Shown in pieces: positions 17,906 to 26,652 of a stretch of DNA of 64,000 nucleotides. Source of the DNA: M55B118 sp964501715 (GTDB taxonomy: Bacteria; Bacillota_I; Bacilli_A; Izemoplasmatales; Izemoplasmataceae); contig CAZCTR010000005.1 in the NCBI GenBank assembly GCA_964501715.1, forward strand, positions 19,606 to 83,605. Reading direction: 5' to 3'. Every line of letters starts with the position of its first letter. Within the stretch, counting starts at the first letter, position 1. The notes beneath the pieces were generated by a model, which was not told the DNA's origin, made no database searches, and was given only the letters and a program-made list of their open reading frames with translations. Both the position numbers and the translations under genes were made by a program.

Positions 17906-19136
17906 CCAAAGCCTCCTCGATGCGTTGGACAATCGTCTCTTCATCCCATGTGTCCTTAGAGATGGTATAGTCCGCATAATGTCTGTAGAGGGGTTGGCGT
18001 GTCTCCTTCAAACGATTCAAATCTTCAAGCGTGGTCACAAGAGGGCGGTTTTGCAATGTTTCCCCCTTGATCAGATCCAGGTTCAGATCAAGAAAGATGA
18101 CGACACTGTTCTGTTTGAGTGTGCGCATCGCCAGGTCGTTCATGATGATGCCGCCACCGGGGGCAAGGATCTGGCCGTAGCGTTTGGCTGCCTCCATGAC
18201 TTTCTGTTTTTCAAGTGCTCGGAAATAACGCTCTCCCTTTTTTTGGAAAATGGTTTGAATGGGGGCTTTTTCAGTGTTTTCGATGGATTTGTCGATATCG
18301 ATCAACGGTTTGTCGAAACGCTCTTTGAGGATGCGTCCAAAATGGGATTTTCCGGAAAATGGAAGTCCGATCAAGGCGATGTTGGTAAGCTTTTTACGAA
18401 TGGTGTTCACCAATGCATCACGGTCGACTGGACTATGGTTCTCAAAAAAACGTTTCTGGGATTCCCGGGCTTGCTCAATGAGCATCTCAAGGCCGTTCAA
18501 AACGGGAATGCCCAAGGATTCGGCTTTCAAAAGAAGATTGGTCCTTAAAGGGTTGTAGATGAGGTCGAAGACAAGCTTGATCGATTCAAATACATCCAAG
18601 GAGAAATCGAGTTGCCCTTCGTTGTCAGGATACATGCCTACCGGTGTCGCATGAATGATGACTTCGATGCCGGTGTATGATTCGATCTCTGCAAGTGGGT
18701 ATTCCCCTTCTTTTGGGTTTCTTGCGAAGACCATAGGCTTAACGTAACCCAGTTCCGTGACAGCCTGCGACATGCTTTTGGATGTGGCGCCATTGCCGAT
18801 AATGGCGATAGCGGTGTCTTTTTTGCCAGGAAAATAGCGGCGGACCAATTGTATCAACGCTAGAAGATCGGTGTTGTAACCGACCAGTTTTCCGCCTTTG
18901 TCGATGATGGTATTGACCACACCGATGGATTTCGCTGTATCATCCAAAACATCAAGGAAGGGGACGCACGCCTCCTTGTAAGGGTGGGTGACGTTGATGG
19001 CCTTGAAGGGACGTGCCCGGAAAAAATTTTTGATGTCGTCGGTTTCATATAGATGGTAATCCATCGAGGGTGTCATGGTTTCATGAATGGTTTTGGAAAG
19101 ACTGTGGCTGAGCGATTTTCCTAATAGGCCGTACAT
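17877..19136 (-). CDS. aroE-aroK: Bifunctional shikimate dehydrogenase / shikimate kinase fusion
   Basis: One 419-residue chain carries two enzymes. Residues 1-245 are shikimate dehydrogenase: GKSLSHSLS substrate motif, NVTHPYKE with catalytic Lys54, GYNTD with Asp90, and the nucleotide-binding GNGATSKSM. Residues 250-419 are shikimate kinase: Walker A GLPFSGKS (257-264), IDIDKSIE, the GGG of ILAPGGGIIM (327-329) and lid region LQNRPLV. The chain would catalyse steps four and five of the pathway, dehydroshikimate to shikimate 3-phosphate. No stop or frameshift is seen at the junction. ATG at 19136 is five bases after the chorismate mutase stop. Confidence 0.95.
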   Translation of the reverse strand: MYGLLGKSLSHSLSKTIHETMTPSMDYHLYETDDIKNFFRARPFKAINVTHPYKEACVPFLDVLDDTAKSIGVVNTIIDKGGKLVGYNTDLLALIQLVRRYFPGKKDTAIAIIGNGATSKSMSQAVTELGYVKPMVFARNPKEGEYPLAEIESYTGIEVIIHATPVGMYPDNEGQLDFSLDVFESIKLVFDLIYNPLRTNLLLKAESLGIPVLNGLEMLIEQARESQKRFFENHSPVDRDALVNTIRKKLTNIALIGLPFSGKSHFGRILKERFDKPLIDIDKSIENTEKAPIQTIFQKKGERYFRALEKQKVMEAAKRYGQILAPGGGIIMNDLAMRTLKQNSVVIFLDLNLDLIKGETLQNRPLVTTLEDLNRLKETRQPLYRHYADYTISKDTWDEETIVQRIEEALDEYFNTQRP

Positions 19137-19141
19137 AGAAT

Positions 19142-19393
19142 TTATCCCTTCTTCTGAAGCTTTTTGCTGGTGTTCATAAGCGCTTGGTATACTTCTTTGA
19201 TTGCGTCTTCGTGCGTATGACCTGCGGCTCTGTCAAGGATTGTTGTTTCGCGGTCCTTATCAAGAACCGGATGACTGGATGCGGCCTTCAAGTGCCCGAT
19301 TTGTTTGCTCAAGGTGAATCGTTCATCAAGAAGCCGCATGATTTCTTCGTCTAACCGGTCGATTCTTTCACGGTGTTTTTTTATTTTATCCAT
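19142..19393 (-). CDS. Chorismate mutase, AroQ class
   Basis: An 83-residue helical protein with the AroQ-class pattern: IDRLDEEIMRLLDERF (N-terminal helix with the active-site arginine region), a lysine in SKQIGHLK, and DKDRETTILDRA. It would convert chorismate to prephenate for Phe and Tyr synthesis. It stands alone rather than fused to DAHP synthase or prephenate dehydratase. The start overlaps aroC by 13 bases and has GAGGGATC upstream. Family assignment is strong; substrate channelling partners are not in the window. Confidence 0.88.
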   Translation of the reverse strand: MDKIKKHRERIDRLDEEIMRLLDERFTLSKQIGHLKAASSHPVLDKDRETTILDRAAGHTHEDAIKEVYQALMNTSKKLQKKG

Positions 19394-20469
19394 GATGATC
19401 CCTCATTTCGAAGCGTCATTTCCAATAGCGCGTAATAAGCCATGGCGTCAATCACGGGAAGCGCCCTTGGTACAATGCAAGGGTCGTGCCGTTTTCCGGA
19501 TTCTATGGTTATGGACGTCATATTGTCCATATTCACGCTTTCTTGAGGTTTTCCGATTGATGAAGTGGGTTTGATCACGGTCTTGAACACAATGGGTTGT
19601 CCGGAAGTGATGCCCCCCAGAATGCCGCCCATATCGTTCTTCTTGAATACAGGCGTTCCATTTTTCAAGGTCAAGGGATCGTTGCTTTCGCTTCCGTTCA
19701 TGCCCGCAAAATCGAATCCTCTGCCGAATGATACGCCTTTAACGGCAGGAATGCTGTAAAGGAGATGGGCAAGCACACTTTCAAAGGAATCGAAGAAGGG
19801 TTCTCCACTTCCCGGGGCTTCATGATAAAGCACGGTTTCGACAATGCCCCCGACACTATCCTTGTGTTCCTTGGCGTCCAGGATTATCGATTTGAATCGT
19901 TCCTCATCATCCGGATTCAAAACTGGGAAATCGCTTGATAACAACCTTTTTAAGTCGTCGATGCTCATGTTTTTGTCGTAGTAGGATAGTCCCTTTTGAG
20001 TGTGTATCTGGTGTATGTGGGATACACTTCTGACGTTTTTTTGCGACAATATCTGACGGCTGACTTCACCAAGAATCACAATGGGCGCGGTGAGCCTTCC
20101 GGAAAAATGCCCGCCGCCTCTTTGGTCATAAGCGCCGTCAGTCTTAATATAGGCTGAATAATCCGCGTGACCCGGACGTATCCGTCCAGGGGAGTATGGG
20201 GCGCTTTTCACATCCCCGTTGGGAAGGAAAAACGTCAAAGGGGCTCCGGTGGTACGGTCATCCTTGATCCCGCTCAGTATGTCAAAGGTGTCTTTTTCTC
20301 GTCTTGCGGTGTTGTAGGCATGTTTGGATCTGCGTCTGTCCAGTGCGCTTGCAATCGACGTGAAATCCAAAGCGATGCCGGAGGGGACATTGTGGATGGT
20401 GATGCCTATGCCTGCACCATGGCTTTCGCCGAAAAGACTTACCGGCAAGGCGCTTCCGAATGTGCTCAT
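19381..20469 (-). CDS. aroC: Chorismate synthase
   Basis: Last common step, EPSP to chorismate, using reduced FMN as cofactor. The 362-residue protein has the GESHGAGIGI signature near residue 14, the RRRSKHAYNTARREKD region and RPGHADYSAYIK, and RGGGHFSGRLTAP. Length is normal. The ATG overlaps the aroB stop as TCAT/ATGA, so translation is coupled. Since a flavoprotein reductase is needed in monofunctional forms, reduced flavin must be supplied in trans. Confidence 0.97.
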   Translation of the reverse strand: MSTFGSALPVSLFGESHGAGIGITIHNVPSGIALDFTSIASALDRRRSKHAYNTARREKDTFDILSGIKDDRTTGAPLTFFLPNGDVKSAPYSPGRIRPGHADYSAYIKTDGAYDQRGGGHFSGRLTAPIVILGEVSRQILSQKNVRSVSHIHQIHTQKGLSYYDKNMSIDDLKRLLSSDFPVLNPDDEERFKSIILDAKEHKDSVGGIVETVLYHEAPGSGEPFFDSFESVLAHLLYSIPAVKGVSFGRGFDFAGMNGSESNDPLTLKNGTPVFKKNDMGGILGGITSGQPIVFKTVIKPTSSIGKPQESVNMDNMTSITIESGKRHDPCIVPRALPVIDAMAYYALLEMTLRNEGSSWIK

Positions 20470-21479
20470 GGATGCATGCCTCCTTTAAGGGCTTGTGATA
20501 ACTCTTCAAATTTAGACCGTCTCAAATAGCCGTTTCCCGGCTTTTCGACATCCGCAACAAGCAGGTGGTCCCCTTTGTTCTTCTTGTCTTCCCGGATGTG
20601 TTTCATGAGTGCTTTTGAATCGTATTCATAGGACTGCTCGAGGTCAAATGTCCTCAAGAGGTCAATGAGGTCACGTTCGAACGGTTTTCCCCTTGCCATC
20701 ATGCGCATCCCCATCGCCACGCATTCACCATGAAGGAAACGGTAATGGCTATGCGCTTCAATGGCATGGCCGATAGTGTGTCCATAGTTGAGAAGGCTCC
20801 GCTTCCCTTTGTCTAGGGGGTCTTCTTCCACGAGTCGTCTCTTGACTTCAATGGAGGCTTTGATGATGTAGGATAGATCCATAGGGCTTTTTGAACTTTT
20901 CAAATATTCAAACAGGTCGGCATCCCCGATCAGGGCCGTCTTGATCACTTCGGCCATGCCGTTGCTGAAGTGCCTCTTCGGAAGTGTTTCCAGAGTGAGG
21001 GGGTCGATGAGGACTGATTCTGGAGTATAAAAAGTGCCCACGCTATTTTTGGCATGCTTTGTGTTAATGGCGACTTTGCCGCCGACCGATGCGTCGACCA
21101 TGGACAGGAGAGTCGTCGGCACAACTGAGAAAGCAAGCCCCCTTTTATAGGTTGCAGCCACGAAGCCGGCCAGGTCGCTGACCATCCCCCCACCAACAGC
21201 GAGCACCCTGTCGCTTCTGTTCACACCGATTTTCTGCATTTCAAGCAGGATGTGCTGATAAGAATCGAAGGACTTGGATTGTTCACCTGCTGGAACGGCA
21301 ATCACATGTTTAACTTCCAGCTGTTTTCGTACAAGGGCGATGTGAATGTCCGGGACACCGTCATCGGTGATGATGATCGTGGGTGTGGTAGTGTCCATGC
21401 CCTTTTCGATGGAGGAAAGCAAGCCATGTTCGACATGGACAGGATAGTCGTGATGGTATCCTTTGACATTAATGATCAC
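20466..21479 (-). CDS. aroB: 3-dehydroquinate synthase
   Basis: Second shikimate step, DAHP to 3-dehydroquinate, NAD- and metal-dependent. Visible motifs include GGGMVSDLAGFVAATYKRG (NAD site), DASVGGKVAIN and the metal ligand region NYGHTIGHAIEAH. The start is taken as GTG at 21479, inside the last bases of aroA and preceded by GAGGAA, giving 337 residues beginning MIINVKGYHHDYPVH. A longer frame to 21566 would be antisense-free but lies wholly inside aroA and is not conserved. Confidence 0.95.
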   Translation of the reverse strand: MIINVKGYHHDYPVHVEHGLLSSIEKGMDTTTPTIIITDDGVPDIHIALVRKQLEVKHVIAVPAGEQSKSFDSYQHILLEMQKIGVNRSDRVLAVGGGMVSDLAGFVAATYKRGLAFSVVPTTLLSMVDASVGGKVAINTKHAKNSVGTFYTPESVLIDPLTLETLPKRHFSNGMAEVIKTALIGDADLFEYLKSSKSPMDLSYIIKASIEVKRRLVEEDPLDKGKRSLLNYGHTIGHAIEAHSHYRFLHGECVAMGMRMMARGKPFERDLIDLLRTFDLEQSYEYDSKALMKHIREDKKNKGDHLLVADVEKPGNGYLRRSKFEELSQALKGGMHP

Positions 21480-22743
21480 TGTCGTGTTCCTCGCGTTTGA
21501 CCTTTCCGCCAAGACGCTCCAGATCGTCAAAGAAGTCAGGATACGATTTTTGGACATAGTGAGCATTCAGAATTTTCGTCTGTCTTTTCGCCCATGTAGC
21601 CGCTACAGCGCTCATCATGATGATGCGATGGTCCTTGTGACCATCAAGCACCAACGCTTCTGACGTTTTAGAGGTTCCTTTTGTGATGATGGCATCCCCT
21701 TCCTGAAAGATGTTCACGCCGAAAGCGGACAGGTTTTCGATGGTGCTTTCGATGCGGTTCGATTCCTTGTACTTGAGGCGATGAACATCCCTGATGACAC
21801 ATGTCTCCTTGCTCAAACTTCCAAGCAGGGCAAGTGCCGGTGCGAGATCGGGGGAGTCTTTTATGGTGGCTTCGAACCCTTTGATGGTTGAATGGGTGGT
21901 TGTCACCTTGTTGTTTTTGAAAGTCAGCGCCCCTCCGCTATCACGGATGATGGGGATCATGGTTTTGTCGCCCTGAAGACTCTCTTCATTCAAGGGTGTA
22001 ATGGTGAGCCGTTTTTGATTGAGTCCTGCGACCATGAACAGACTCGCCTGTGAGAAGTCTCCTTCTACCGTGATATCATTCGCTTTATAATGTTGGTCCC
22101 CCGGAATGCGATAACCGTTTTCATCCTGCTGTACAGTGATGCCGAAATGTTTTAAGACTTGTAGGGTCATATCGATATAGGGTTGCGAGGAGGGATTGAT
22201 GATTTCCAGATAGGATTCACCCTTCAGTAGTGGCAGTGCGAAAAGCATCCCCGTGGTGAACTGCGAGCTGTACTGGCCGTCTATGGTGTGGTGGCCCGGC
22301 TCAAGGGATGTATTCACATTCAGATTCCCTTTCTCATCATGACTTAGCCCGCCTGGAAAAATCTCCATATAAGGATCAAGAGGTCTCTTAGAAAGGCCGG
22401 GACTGAGTATGAAACGGGTCTCTTGTTCAAAAAGGGCCATGATCGGGATGAGCATCCTCAGTGTGGAGGCTGAATCCGTCACATCTGCAGAGGACTTTGA
22501 CGTGTCCGGTCTGTCGATGCCGGTGACGTGAATCGCATTGCCAGACTTTCTGAATGTCGCACCCAGTGTTTTGAGGGCTCTGATGGTAGCGCCGATGTCT
22601 TTATTTGTCCGGAAAGGGGAGATCTTGGTGTCCCCTTTTGAAAGGGCGGCTGCAATCAGGGCCCGATGCAACATGCTTTTCGAGGGAGGGACTGTCACTT
22701 CCCCTTGTAATTCGGAAGGATAGATTGTAACATCATAAGCCAT
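21469..22743 (-). CDS. aroA: 3-phosphoshikimate 1-carboxyvinyltransferase (EPSP synthase)
   Basis: Sixth step of the pathway, joining PEP to shikimate 3-phosphate. The 424-residue product shows PPSKSMLHRALIAAALS near the N terminus, DSASTLRMLIPIM (the glycine of the usual NAGT loop region is altered to DSAST, seen in class II-like forms), and DHRIIMMSAVAA near the end. ATG at 22743 follows AAAGGAG. It is the first gene of the operon, with a promoter at 22777-22806 back to back with that of fhs. Confidence 0.96.
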   Translation of the reverse strand: MAYDVTIYPSELQGEVTVPPSKSMLHRALIAAALSKGDTKISPFRTNKDIGATIRALKTLGATFRKSGNAIHVTGIDRPDTSKSSADVTDSASTLRMLIPIMALFEQETRFILSPGLSKRPLDPYMEIFPGGLSHDEKGNLNVNTSLEPGHHTIDGQYSSQFTTGMLFALPLLKGESYLEIINPSSQPYIDMTLQVLKHFGITVQQDENGYRIPGDQHYKANDITVEGDFSQASLFMVAGLNQKRLTITPLNEESLQGDKTMIPIIRDSGGALTFKNNKVTTTHSTIKGFEATIKDSPDLAPALALLGSLSKETCVIRDVHRLKYKESNRIESTIENLSAFGVNIFQEGDAIITKGTSKTSEALVLDGHKDHRIIMMSAVAATWAKRQTKILNAHYVQKSYPDFFDDLERLGGKVKREEHDSDH

Positions 22744-22776
22744 AGTAGGACTCCTTTAATCTTGAATGTTATCAAC

Positions 22777-22806
22777 ATTATACACCATCAGCTAAATTTG
22801 TGCCAT
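22777..22806 (-). promoter_or_regulatory. Promoter of the aro operon
   Basis: Minus-strand ATGGCA (22801-22806) and perfect TATAAT (22777-22782), 18 bases apart, 34 bases before the aroA start. The leader is too short for a tryptophan or tyrosine attenuator, and no T-box motif is present. Confidence 0.65.
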
Positions 22807-22837
22807 CCATGGAATTACGCAATGCACCCACAGATAA

Positions 22838-22875
22838 TGAAAGCGTTTGAAATATGCGATTTAATGTGTGATAAT
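22838..22875 (+). promoter_or_regulatory. fhs promoter with an overlapping cre-like site
   Basis: TTTGAA (22846-22851) and GATAAT (22870-22875) are 18 bases apart, the latter with an upstream TGT. The sequence TGAAAGCGTTTGAA (22838-22851), covering the -35 box, matches the CcpA target pattern WTGNAANCGNWNNCW with one mismatch at the conserved C. The promoter is plausible; CcpA control is inference, supported only by the presence of hprK in the window. Confidence 0.5.
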
Positions 22876-22911
22876 GGAAAGAGATATGGAAAAATAGAAT
22901 GGAGGGTTTCT

Positions 22912-24585
22912 ATGGAAAATCAAGATCTTAAGATCGCGCAGCAAGCAAAAATGAAGGACATCGGTGATATCGCGAAGCGGCTAGGACTTTCAGAACAGGA
23001 TATCGAACGGTATGGAAATCACAAAGCGAAAATCAAGCTCGAAGCCGGAGATCGCCTCGGCAAAGGAAAAGACGGTAAAGTCATCCTGGTGACCGCAACC
23101 AACCCAACTCCGGCAGGAGAAGGCAAGTCCACCACGACCGTAGGTCTCGGACAAGCCTTCAACAAAATGGGCAAAGATGCTATCATAGCTTTACGTGAAC
23201 CGTCCTTCGGCCCTGTCATGGGTGTGAAAGGCGGCGCAGCCGGCGGAGGCAAGGCACAAGTCGTCCCCATGGAAGACATCAACCTGCATTTCACGGGAGA
23301 CATCCATGCAATCACCACAGCGACCAACGCGGTGAGCGCGATGATCGACAACCATCTCCACCAGGGCAACGATTTGAACATCGACCCCCGCAGAATCACA
23401 TGGAAACGCGCGCTTGATATGAATGACCGTGCCTTGAGGAATGTGACTGTGGGCCTAGGAGGTGTTGGAAACTCGATTCCCAGGGAGGATGGGTTCAACA
23501 TAAGTGTCGCCTCTGAGATCATGGCTGTGCTGTGTCTCGCCAAGGACATCCATGACCTCAAGGAACGCGTGAAACGCATAGTGGTCGGGTATACTTACGA
23601 CCGCAAAGTCGTGACTCTGGGAGAACTTGGTGCCGCCGGTGCGGTCACGCTTATCTTGAGAGATGCCATCAAACCGAATCTCGTGCAAACCTTGGAAAAC
23701 ACCCCGGCGCTTGTACATGGCGGACCTTTTGCGAACATCGCTCATGGAACGAATAGCGTCATCGCGACAAATATGGCACGGAAACTTTCGGAGTACGTCA
23801 TCACCGAAGCTGGTTTTGGTGCAGACCTTGGCGCCGAGAAATTCTTGAATATAAAAAGCAAGACTGCAGGGTTTGATCCGAGCGCAGTCGTCATCGTCAC
23901 GACAGTGAGGGCCCTCAAGATGCATGGCGGCGTGAAGAAAGACGCGCTCAAAGAAGAGAACACTGAAGCCCTCAGGAAAGGCATCGAGAATCTCGAGAAG
24001 CATATTGAATCCATTCAGGAGTTCAACGTGCCTTATGTGGTTGCGGTGAATCACTTCATCCACGATACGGACGAAGAAATCAAGACCCTGACCGGTTGGC
24101 TCAGCGAGTTCAACCACCCTCATGCCATCTCAAGAGTATGGGAACAAGGCGGTGAAGGCGGTGTAGACCTCGCAAAAGTCGTTCTCGACGAAGTGGACAA
24201 CAACACCAAGACCTTTAAACGCCTTTATGACCACAACATGCCTATCAAGGACAAGATCCGCACCATCGCCCAAAAAATCTATGGGGCAAAGGATGTCACA
24301 TTCACCAAAAAAGCGAGCAACCAAATACGGAAATACGAGAAACAAGGTTGGGACAATCTGCCGATCTGCATGGCCAAGACCCAGATGTCGCTTTCTGACG
24401 ATCCCAAGGTCTATGGACGCCCTAAAGACTTCACAATCACCATCCGTGAGATCACCCCGTCCATAGGTGCGGGCTTCCTCGTCGCACTGACAGGCTCTAT
24501 GATGACCATGCCCGGACTTCCTAAACGACCAGCCGCCATGGATATGGACATTGATGAGAAAGGCAATGCCCAAGGCCTTTTCTAA
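22912..24585 (+). CDS. fhs: Formate--tetrahydrofolate ligase
   Basis: Makes 10-formyl-THF from formate, THF and ATP, feeding purine and formyl-Met synthesis. The 557-residue length is typical. The P-loop TPAGEGKSTTTVGLGQA lies near residue 65-80, followed by REPSFGPVMGVKGGAAGGG and the ending GLPKRPAAMDMDID. ATG at 22912 has GGAGGG seven bases upstream; the open frame continues 50 codons further upstream but through the promoter. With folD and glyA downstream it forms a one-carbon gene group. Confidence 0.98.
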   Translation: MENQDLKIAQQAKMKDIGDIAKRLGLSEQDIERYGNHKAKIKLEAGDRLGKGKDGKVILVTATNPTPAGEGKSTTTVGLGQAFNKMGKDAIIALREPSFGPVMGVKGGAAGGGKAQVVPMEDINLHFTGDIHAITTATNAVSAMIDNHLHQGNDLNIDPRRITWKRALDMNDRALRNVTVGLGGVGNSIPREDGFNISVASEIMAVLCLAKDIHDLKERVKRIVVGYTYDRKVVTLGELGAAGAVTLILRDAIKPNLVQTLENTPALVHGGPFANIAHGTNSVIATNMARKLSEYVITEAGFGADLGAEKFLNIKSKTAGFDPSAVVIVTTVRALKMHGGVKKDALKEENTEALRKGIENLEKHIESIQEFNVPYVVAVNHFIHDTDEEIKTLTGWLSEFNHPHAISRVWEQGGEGGVDLAKVVLDEVDNNTKTFKRLYDHNMPIKDKIRTIAQKIYGAKDVTFTKKASNQIRKYEKQGWDNLPICMAKTQMSLSDDPKVYGRPKDFTITIREITPSIGAGFLVALTGSMMTMPGLPKRPAAMDMDIDEKGNAQGLF

Positions 24586-24610
24586 CTGACTCATAATAAG
24601 GAGAATGACC

Positions 24611-26110
24611 ATGAATGATTTTGACAGCTTCAAAGAATTTCAAAAAAAACAGAAGGCGTATCAATACGCGCTTAGCATCGCAAGCTGGGATGCGAACACG
24701 GAAGCACCGAAAGACAGTATGAACTACCGGTCTGAAATGCTCGGTATCCTGAGCGGCGAACATTTTTCCCTCATGACCGATAAAACATATCAAGACACCA
24801 TCAATGCGCTCATAGAAGACAAAGAATCCCTCAGTGACACACAAAAGAGGGAAATAGAAAAAGCCAAGAAGAGTCTCGACAAGATTGTCAAGATTCCCAA
24901 AAAGGACTACATCGAATTTTCGAAACTCGTCAACAAATCACAAAAAGTCTGGGAGGAAGCCAAAGAGGATTCCGATTTTTCGATCTTCAAACCTTATCTT
25001 GAAAAGATCATCGCCATGCGGAAAAAAATGGTCGGGTTCCGAAACACGGACAATTCCCATCCTTACGACATCCTCCTCGATGATTTCGAAGAGGGCATGA
25101 CCATGGAAAAATACGACACCTTCTTTCAGACCGTAAAAGATGAGTTGGTCCCTTTTGTCAAGGAAGTTCTTGCAAAGAAGGAAGAAGGCGCGCCCGCGTT
25201 CGTATCCAAGACATATGCCAAGGAGGACCAGAAGGCATTCGTAGAATATCTGCTGGACGTGTTCGATTTCAACAAGGACAGAGGTGTCCTGAAAGAAAGC
25301 GTACACCCTTTCACGTGGAACACACATTCTAAAGACGTACGATTCACCACCCACTATGTGGAAAACTACCTTTTCTCCTCCATTTTCGCAGCAATCCACG
25401 AACTCGGACATGCGACGTATGAACAGCAGGTTGATGACATGTTCGACATGACCAACTTGAAAAGCGGCGCCTCCATGGGCATCCATGAATCGCAGTCGCG
25501 CTTCTATGAGAACATGATTGGCCGCAGCAAGGCTTTTTGGAATGTGCATCTGCCCAAACTGAAATCCATGTTTCCCACCCAGCTCAAAAAAGTCGAACTC
25601 GATGAGTTTTATGAGGCCATCAACAGAGTCGAGGAATCTTTCATCAGAGTCGAGGCCGATGAACTCACCTATCCGCTTCATATCCTCATACGCTACGAGA
25701 TTGAACGGATGATCTTCAACGACGAGGTGGATGTGGACAAGTTGCCTGAAGTCTGGAATGACAAGATTAAGAAATATCTCAATCTCGATGTTGAGAAGGA
25801 TAGTGAAGGCATTCTTCAGGATGTCCACTGGAGTGCGGGCATGTTCGGTTATTTCCCGACTTACGCCTTGGGAAGTGCGTATGCCGCACAAATCTACTAC
25901 ACCCTTATTGAGGATATAGATTTCTATGCGCTCATCGAGGAAAACCGCATCGACAAAATCAACAAATGGCTCCGCAACAAGATCCATTGTTACGGTTCGA
26001 GCCTGAAACCGAAAGAAATCATGGAAAAGGTCACAGGCGAGCCATTCAACCCGAAATATTATGTGCGGTTTCTCAAGGAAAAGTACAGTAATCTTTATCT
26101 GAACGATTGA
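24611..26110 (+). CDS. M32 family metallocarboxypeptidase (carboxypeptidase Taq type)
   Basis: A 499-residue zinc carboxypeptidase that removes C-terminal residues from peptides, presumably cytoplasmic as no signal peptide is present. The zinc motif HELGHATYEQQ (HExxH, about residue 265) is followed by the family segments GIHESQSRFYEN, with the third metal ligand Glu, and TYPLHILIRYEIER. The ATG at 24611 is chosen since AAGGAG ends seven bases upstream; an ATG at 24605 is too close. It sits between fhs and a flavin reductase in an apparent operon. Confidence 0.95.
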   Translation: MNDFDSFKEFQKKQKAYQYALSIASWDANTEAPKDSMNYRSEMLGILSGEHFSLMTDKTYQDTINALIEDKESLSDTQKREIEKAKKSLDKIVKIPKKDYIEFSKLVNKSQKVWEEAKEDSDFSIFKPYLEKIIAMRKKMVGFRNTDNSHPYDILLDDFEEGMTMEKYDTFFQTVKDELVPFVKEVLAKKEEGAPAFVSKTYAKEDQKAFVEYLLDVFDFNKDRGVLKESVHPFTWNTHSKDVRFTTHYVENYLFSSIFAAIHELGHATYEQQVDDMFDMTNLKSGASMGIHESQSRFYENMIGRSKAFWNVHLPKLKSMFPTQLKKVELDEFYEAINRVEESFIRVEADELTYPLHILIRYEIERMIFNDEVDVDKLPEVWNDKIKKYLNLDVEKDSEGILQDVHWSAGMFGYFPTYALGSAYAAQIYYTLIEDIDFYALIEENRIDKINKWLRNKIHCYGSSLKPKEIMEKVTGEPFNPKYYVRFLKEKYSNLYLND

Positions 26111-26124
26111 CAAAGGAGGAAAGC

Positions 26125-26652
26125 ATGATAGAGAATTATCATCAAACCTATTACAAACACAGTGAGAAATTTTTGAAACAGCTCCCTAAAGGCGTTTTCC
26201 TGACTGCCAAGGATAAGACAGGAAGAGTCAACACCATGACTGTCGCATGGGGACATATCGGCGTGATATGGGGACGGCCTGCCTTCATCGCTTACGTGCG
26301 GTATTCCAGATTCACCTACGACGTGCTTTTAGGAGCGACGGATTACACTGTCAACGTGCCTGCGTATGGAACATTGAGCAAAGCCCTCGGCATCGCTGGG
26401 ACGAAATCCGGCAGGGACATGGACAAGTTCGAAACCGCTGGGCTGACACTCAAACCGGCACGGAAAGTGAACACGCCCGTCATCGCGGAGTGTGAACTTC
26501 AATACGAATGCAAGATGATCTACAGGCAGACACAGGAACCGGCGTTGATCAATGAAGCCATCACCCATAGGTATTACCCCGACCACGACACTCACGTCAT
26601 GTTTTTCGGGGAAATAGTGGATTCTTATCTCACGGAAGGAGAGGATGCGTAA
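26125..26652 (+). CDS. Flavin reductase-like FMN-binding split-barrel protein
   Basis: A 175-residue protein with the flavin reductase-like fold: KGVFLTAKDKTGRVNTMTVAWG at the start of the barrel, RPAFIAYVRYSRFTYD, and a VNVPAYGTLSKALGIAGTKSGRDMDKF segment as in flavoredoxin-like members. It probably binds FMN and uses NAD(P)H, substrate unknown. ATG at 26125 has AAAGGAGGA. Its stop abuts the folD start without a gap, so they are co-translated. A role in supplying reduced FMN to chorismate synthase is possible but only a guess. Confidence 0.85.
   Translation: MIENYHQTYYKHSEKFLKQLPKGVFLTAKDKTGRVNTMTVAWGHIGVIWGRPAFIAYVRYSRFTYDVLLGATDYTVNVPAYGTLSKALGIAGTKSGRDMDKFETAGLTLKPARKVNTPVIAECELQYECKMIYRQTQEPALINEAITHRYYPDHDTHVMFFGEIVDSYLTEGEDA

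Noticed and set aside
24938..26113. A 391-codon open frame on the minus strand opposite the M32 peptidase gene
   Set aside because: It is a mirror of the real coding frame; it lacks a ribosome site and shows no conserved motif, while the plus strand has clear catalytic motifs.
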